Positions 9,317 to 10,301 of a DNA stretch of 10,301 nt are shown here, piece by piece (position 1 is the first letter of the stretch; every line of letters begins with the position of its first letter). The notes beneath the pieces are model-generated. The model was not told where the DNA came from, ran no database searches, and saw only the letters and a list, made by a program, of their open reading frames with translations. The DNA comes from Aureobasidium sp. EXF-3400 (Eukaryota; Ascomycota; Dothideomycetes; Dothideales; Saccotheciaceae), in assembly GCA_024195585.1 (NCBI GenBank), contig SWBL01000715.1, forward strand, positions 1-10,301, given 5' to 3'. Both the position numbers and the translations under genes were made by a program.

Positions 9317-9377
9317 TGTGACTCGAAACGAAAGCGTCATCAGGCACCAGCGCAAACAGGCCAGCTTTCATCTCCAG

Positions 9378-9383
9378 ATGTAG
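9378..9383 (+). other. Start-stop upstream ORF (ATG TAG) of hacA
   Basis: An ATG followed directly by TAG lies 28 nt before the hacA start codon. Such minimal uORFs hold an initiating ribosome at a stop codon and can dampen the main frame. It lies downstream of the TATA-like box, so it is probably transcribed. Confidence 0.55.
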
Positions 9384-9411
9384 GCAGTCGCTTTTCGATT
9401 TTGACTACATC

Positions 9412-10301
9412 ATGGCCGACGGAGTCCTATCCCCGCCAGACCTCCTGGCTGCAACAACTCCAGATCCTCTCAACATGAACACTCCGGACTTTACCCTCAC
9501 GCCGTCCACGGCTGCCACCACCGCCCTCGCCACACCCAGCTCTATCCAACACATCCCCCAATCATCCGCAGCAAAGCCTGCAAAGAAGCGCAAGTCGTGG
9601 GGTCAGGCACTCCCCGAACCAAAGACCAACCTGCCGCCCCGTAAGCGGGCCAAGACGGCCGACGAGAAGGAGCAGCGTCGGATCGAACGCATCAAGCGCA
9701 ACCGCGCTGCTGCACACAACTCTCGTGAACGCAAGCGCCAGGAAGCCGAGCGTCTCGAAGTCGAGAACCACGCTCTCAAACAGCAGATCACCGCTCTGCA
9801 ACAACAACTCGCCCAGAAGGATGTCACCCTTGACAAGTGCAAGGACATGATCCCTGGCGGTCTCCCTCAACTCACCCAAGAAGAACTGGCAAACATCAAT
9901 GTGCTCGAAGAAAGGTGCATATCATCATATGATTCTGCATACTCGTCGTCATGATATCTAACCTTTCTACAGCACTGTCTCTCCTTCATCATCATATGAT
10001 ACCATCGACCCTCGCGCTTCTCTGGCGCCTTCATCCATCAACGAAGATTACATGACGCCATCGATCAAGATGGAGCCCATGTCGCCGGCTTCTCAGATGC
10101 ACCTCCCCCCTTCGGCTGTCCACAGGACAAGCATCTCGCTCGACCAGACACAACATTCTGCTGCGATGTTGTGCGACCTGCAGTGTCGGTCGAGCGAGAA
10201 CCACAGCCATTCAAGGTGGAGTCAGATTATAATCTATTTGATGCATCTGAACATCATGACCTTCTACAAGAGCCTCATGGTAGCTTCGTGGACCTTATGG
10301 C
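9412..10301 (+). CDS. hacA: Unfolded-protein-response bZIP factor HacA/Hac1 (3' partial)
   Basis: Nuclear bZIP activator of ER-stress genes, switched on when Ire1 splices its mRNA. Coding segments are 9412-9914, 9973-10160 and 10181 to beyond 10301; the gene is cut by the window edge. The ATG context is catcATGGCC. Residues 58-82 carry the HacA-type basic block KKRKSWGQALPEPKTNLPPR. The bZIP basic region (about 88-112) shows NRAAAHNSR (97-105), and leucines at 115, 122 and 129 begin the zipper, which continues to about 140. The conventional intron is 9915-9972 (58 nt, TCTAAC branch, CTACAG acceptor). Retaining it would stop the protein at 180 residues. The 20-nt Ire1 intron 10161-10180 comes after codon 230. 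Unspliced mRNA continues AAMLCDLQCRS and stays open to the window end. Spliced mRNA reads AVSVEREPQPFKVESDYN, an acidic tail expected to activate transcription. Confidence 0.95.
9915..9972 (+). other. Conventional spliceosomal intron of hacA
   Basis: GTGCAT donor, TCTAAC branch site at 9957-9962 and CTACAG acceptor; 58 nt, phase 2. The frame after it stays open through the Ire1 site. A TGA inside it (9952-9954) would truncate the protein if it were retained. Confidence 0.8.
10134..10199 (+). promoter_or_regulatory. Ire1 recognition twin stem-loop in hacA mRNA
   Basis: A perfect 12-bp outer stem (10134-10145 with 10188-10199) holds two hairpins. The first has an 8-bp stem (10149-10156 with 10166-10173) plus a T-G wobble pair, closing the 7-nt loop CTGCTGC (10158-10164). 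The second has a 3-bp stem (10175-10177 with 10185-10187) closing the loop CTGCAGT (10178-10184). Both loops fit CNG|CNGN, the sequence cut by Ire1 in yeast HAC1, metazoan XBP1 and fungal hacA. Confidence 0.95.
10161..10180 (+). other. Non-spliceosomal Ire1 intron, 20 nt
   Basis: Cuts after the third base of each 7-nt loop (10160/10161 and 10180/10181) release exactly 20 nt, the length known for hacA introns of Aspergillus and Trichoderma. Removing 20 nt shifts the frame and replaces the C-terminus. It lacks GT/AG ends, so gene finders will read through it. Confidence 0.93.

Larger units (their letters stand above)
8279..9411. other. Intergenic: TFIIF 3' end, hacA promoter and leader
   Basis: No gene is supported. 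The first 250 nt should hold the TFIIF 3' UTR; the AT-rich block near 8505-8522 is a plausible polyadenylation region. From about 8700 to 9240 the plus strand is purine-rich. Minor items are TGGC x3 (8650-8661), the palindrome CCCGCGGG (8539-8546), and a TGAGTCA at 8713-8719. Open frames of up to 124 codons on the minus strand (8688-9062) show no recognisable domain and were not called. Confidence 0.6.

Noticed and set aside
9312..9319. CAGAGTGT as a HacA-binding UPRE (CAN[GA]NTG[TG]CCT)
   Set aside because: Only the first eight bases fit; the CCT end is missing, and it lies in the presumed leader rather than upstream of the TATA-like box.
9967..9978. CTACAG|CACTGT as a second Ire1 site, since it looks like the XBP1 site
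   Set aside because: It is a normal spliceosomal acceptor with a CTAAC branch site and GT donor; no 7-nt hairpin loop is evident.

Overview
The window comes from a filamentous ascomycete (Pezizomycotina). Short introns (about 50-61 nt, with GT...AG ends and CTAAC/CTGAC-like branch points), dense genes on both strands, and proteins typical of these fungi all point that way. The most telling one is a HacA-type bZIP gene carrying a 20-nt Ire1 intron. I cannot place it more precisely than subphylum.

Layout. Positions 1-890 are AT-rich and hold no confident gene, only two minus-strand open segments that may be a decayed or poorly resolved hypothetical gene. Positions 894-2452 (minus) hold a seven-exon NIPA/DUF803 magnesium-transporter-like gene, which I reconstructed exon by exon. 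Positions 2453-3492 are the gap between two minus-strand genes. Positions 3493-5814 (minus) hold an intronless Cid1/CutA-like non-canonical nucleotidyltransferase with glutamine/histidine-rich disordered arms and a long insert inside the catalytic domain. Positions 5815-6311 are a divergent promoter region with upstream short ORFs and a perfect TGAGTCA site. Positions 6312-8278 (plus) hold the TFIIF large subunit (RAP74/Tfg1) with one 53-nt intron. Positions 8279-9411 are a long intergenic stretch and hacA leader. From 9412 to the window end (plus) lies hacA, cut off at its 3' end.

The best signal is at 10134-10199. A perfect 12-bp outer stem encloses two small hairpins, each with a 7-nt CNG|CNGN loop, and the two predicted cuts are exactly 20 nt apart. 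This is the Ire1 target of hacA mRNA. Its removal shifts the reading frame and gives the protein a new C-terminus. The hacA leader also has a start-stop uORF (ATG TAG) 28 nt before the main ATG and a small hairpin.

The genes do not form a pathway cluster. They are housekeeping or regulatory genes: ion transport, RNA tailing, basal Pol II transcription and the unfolded protein response. I see no mobile element, tRNA, rRNA or CRISPR array, and no convincing undescribed system. The novelty lies in local regulatory details.
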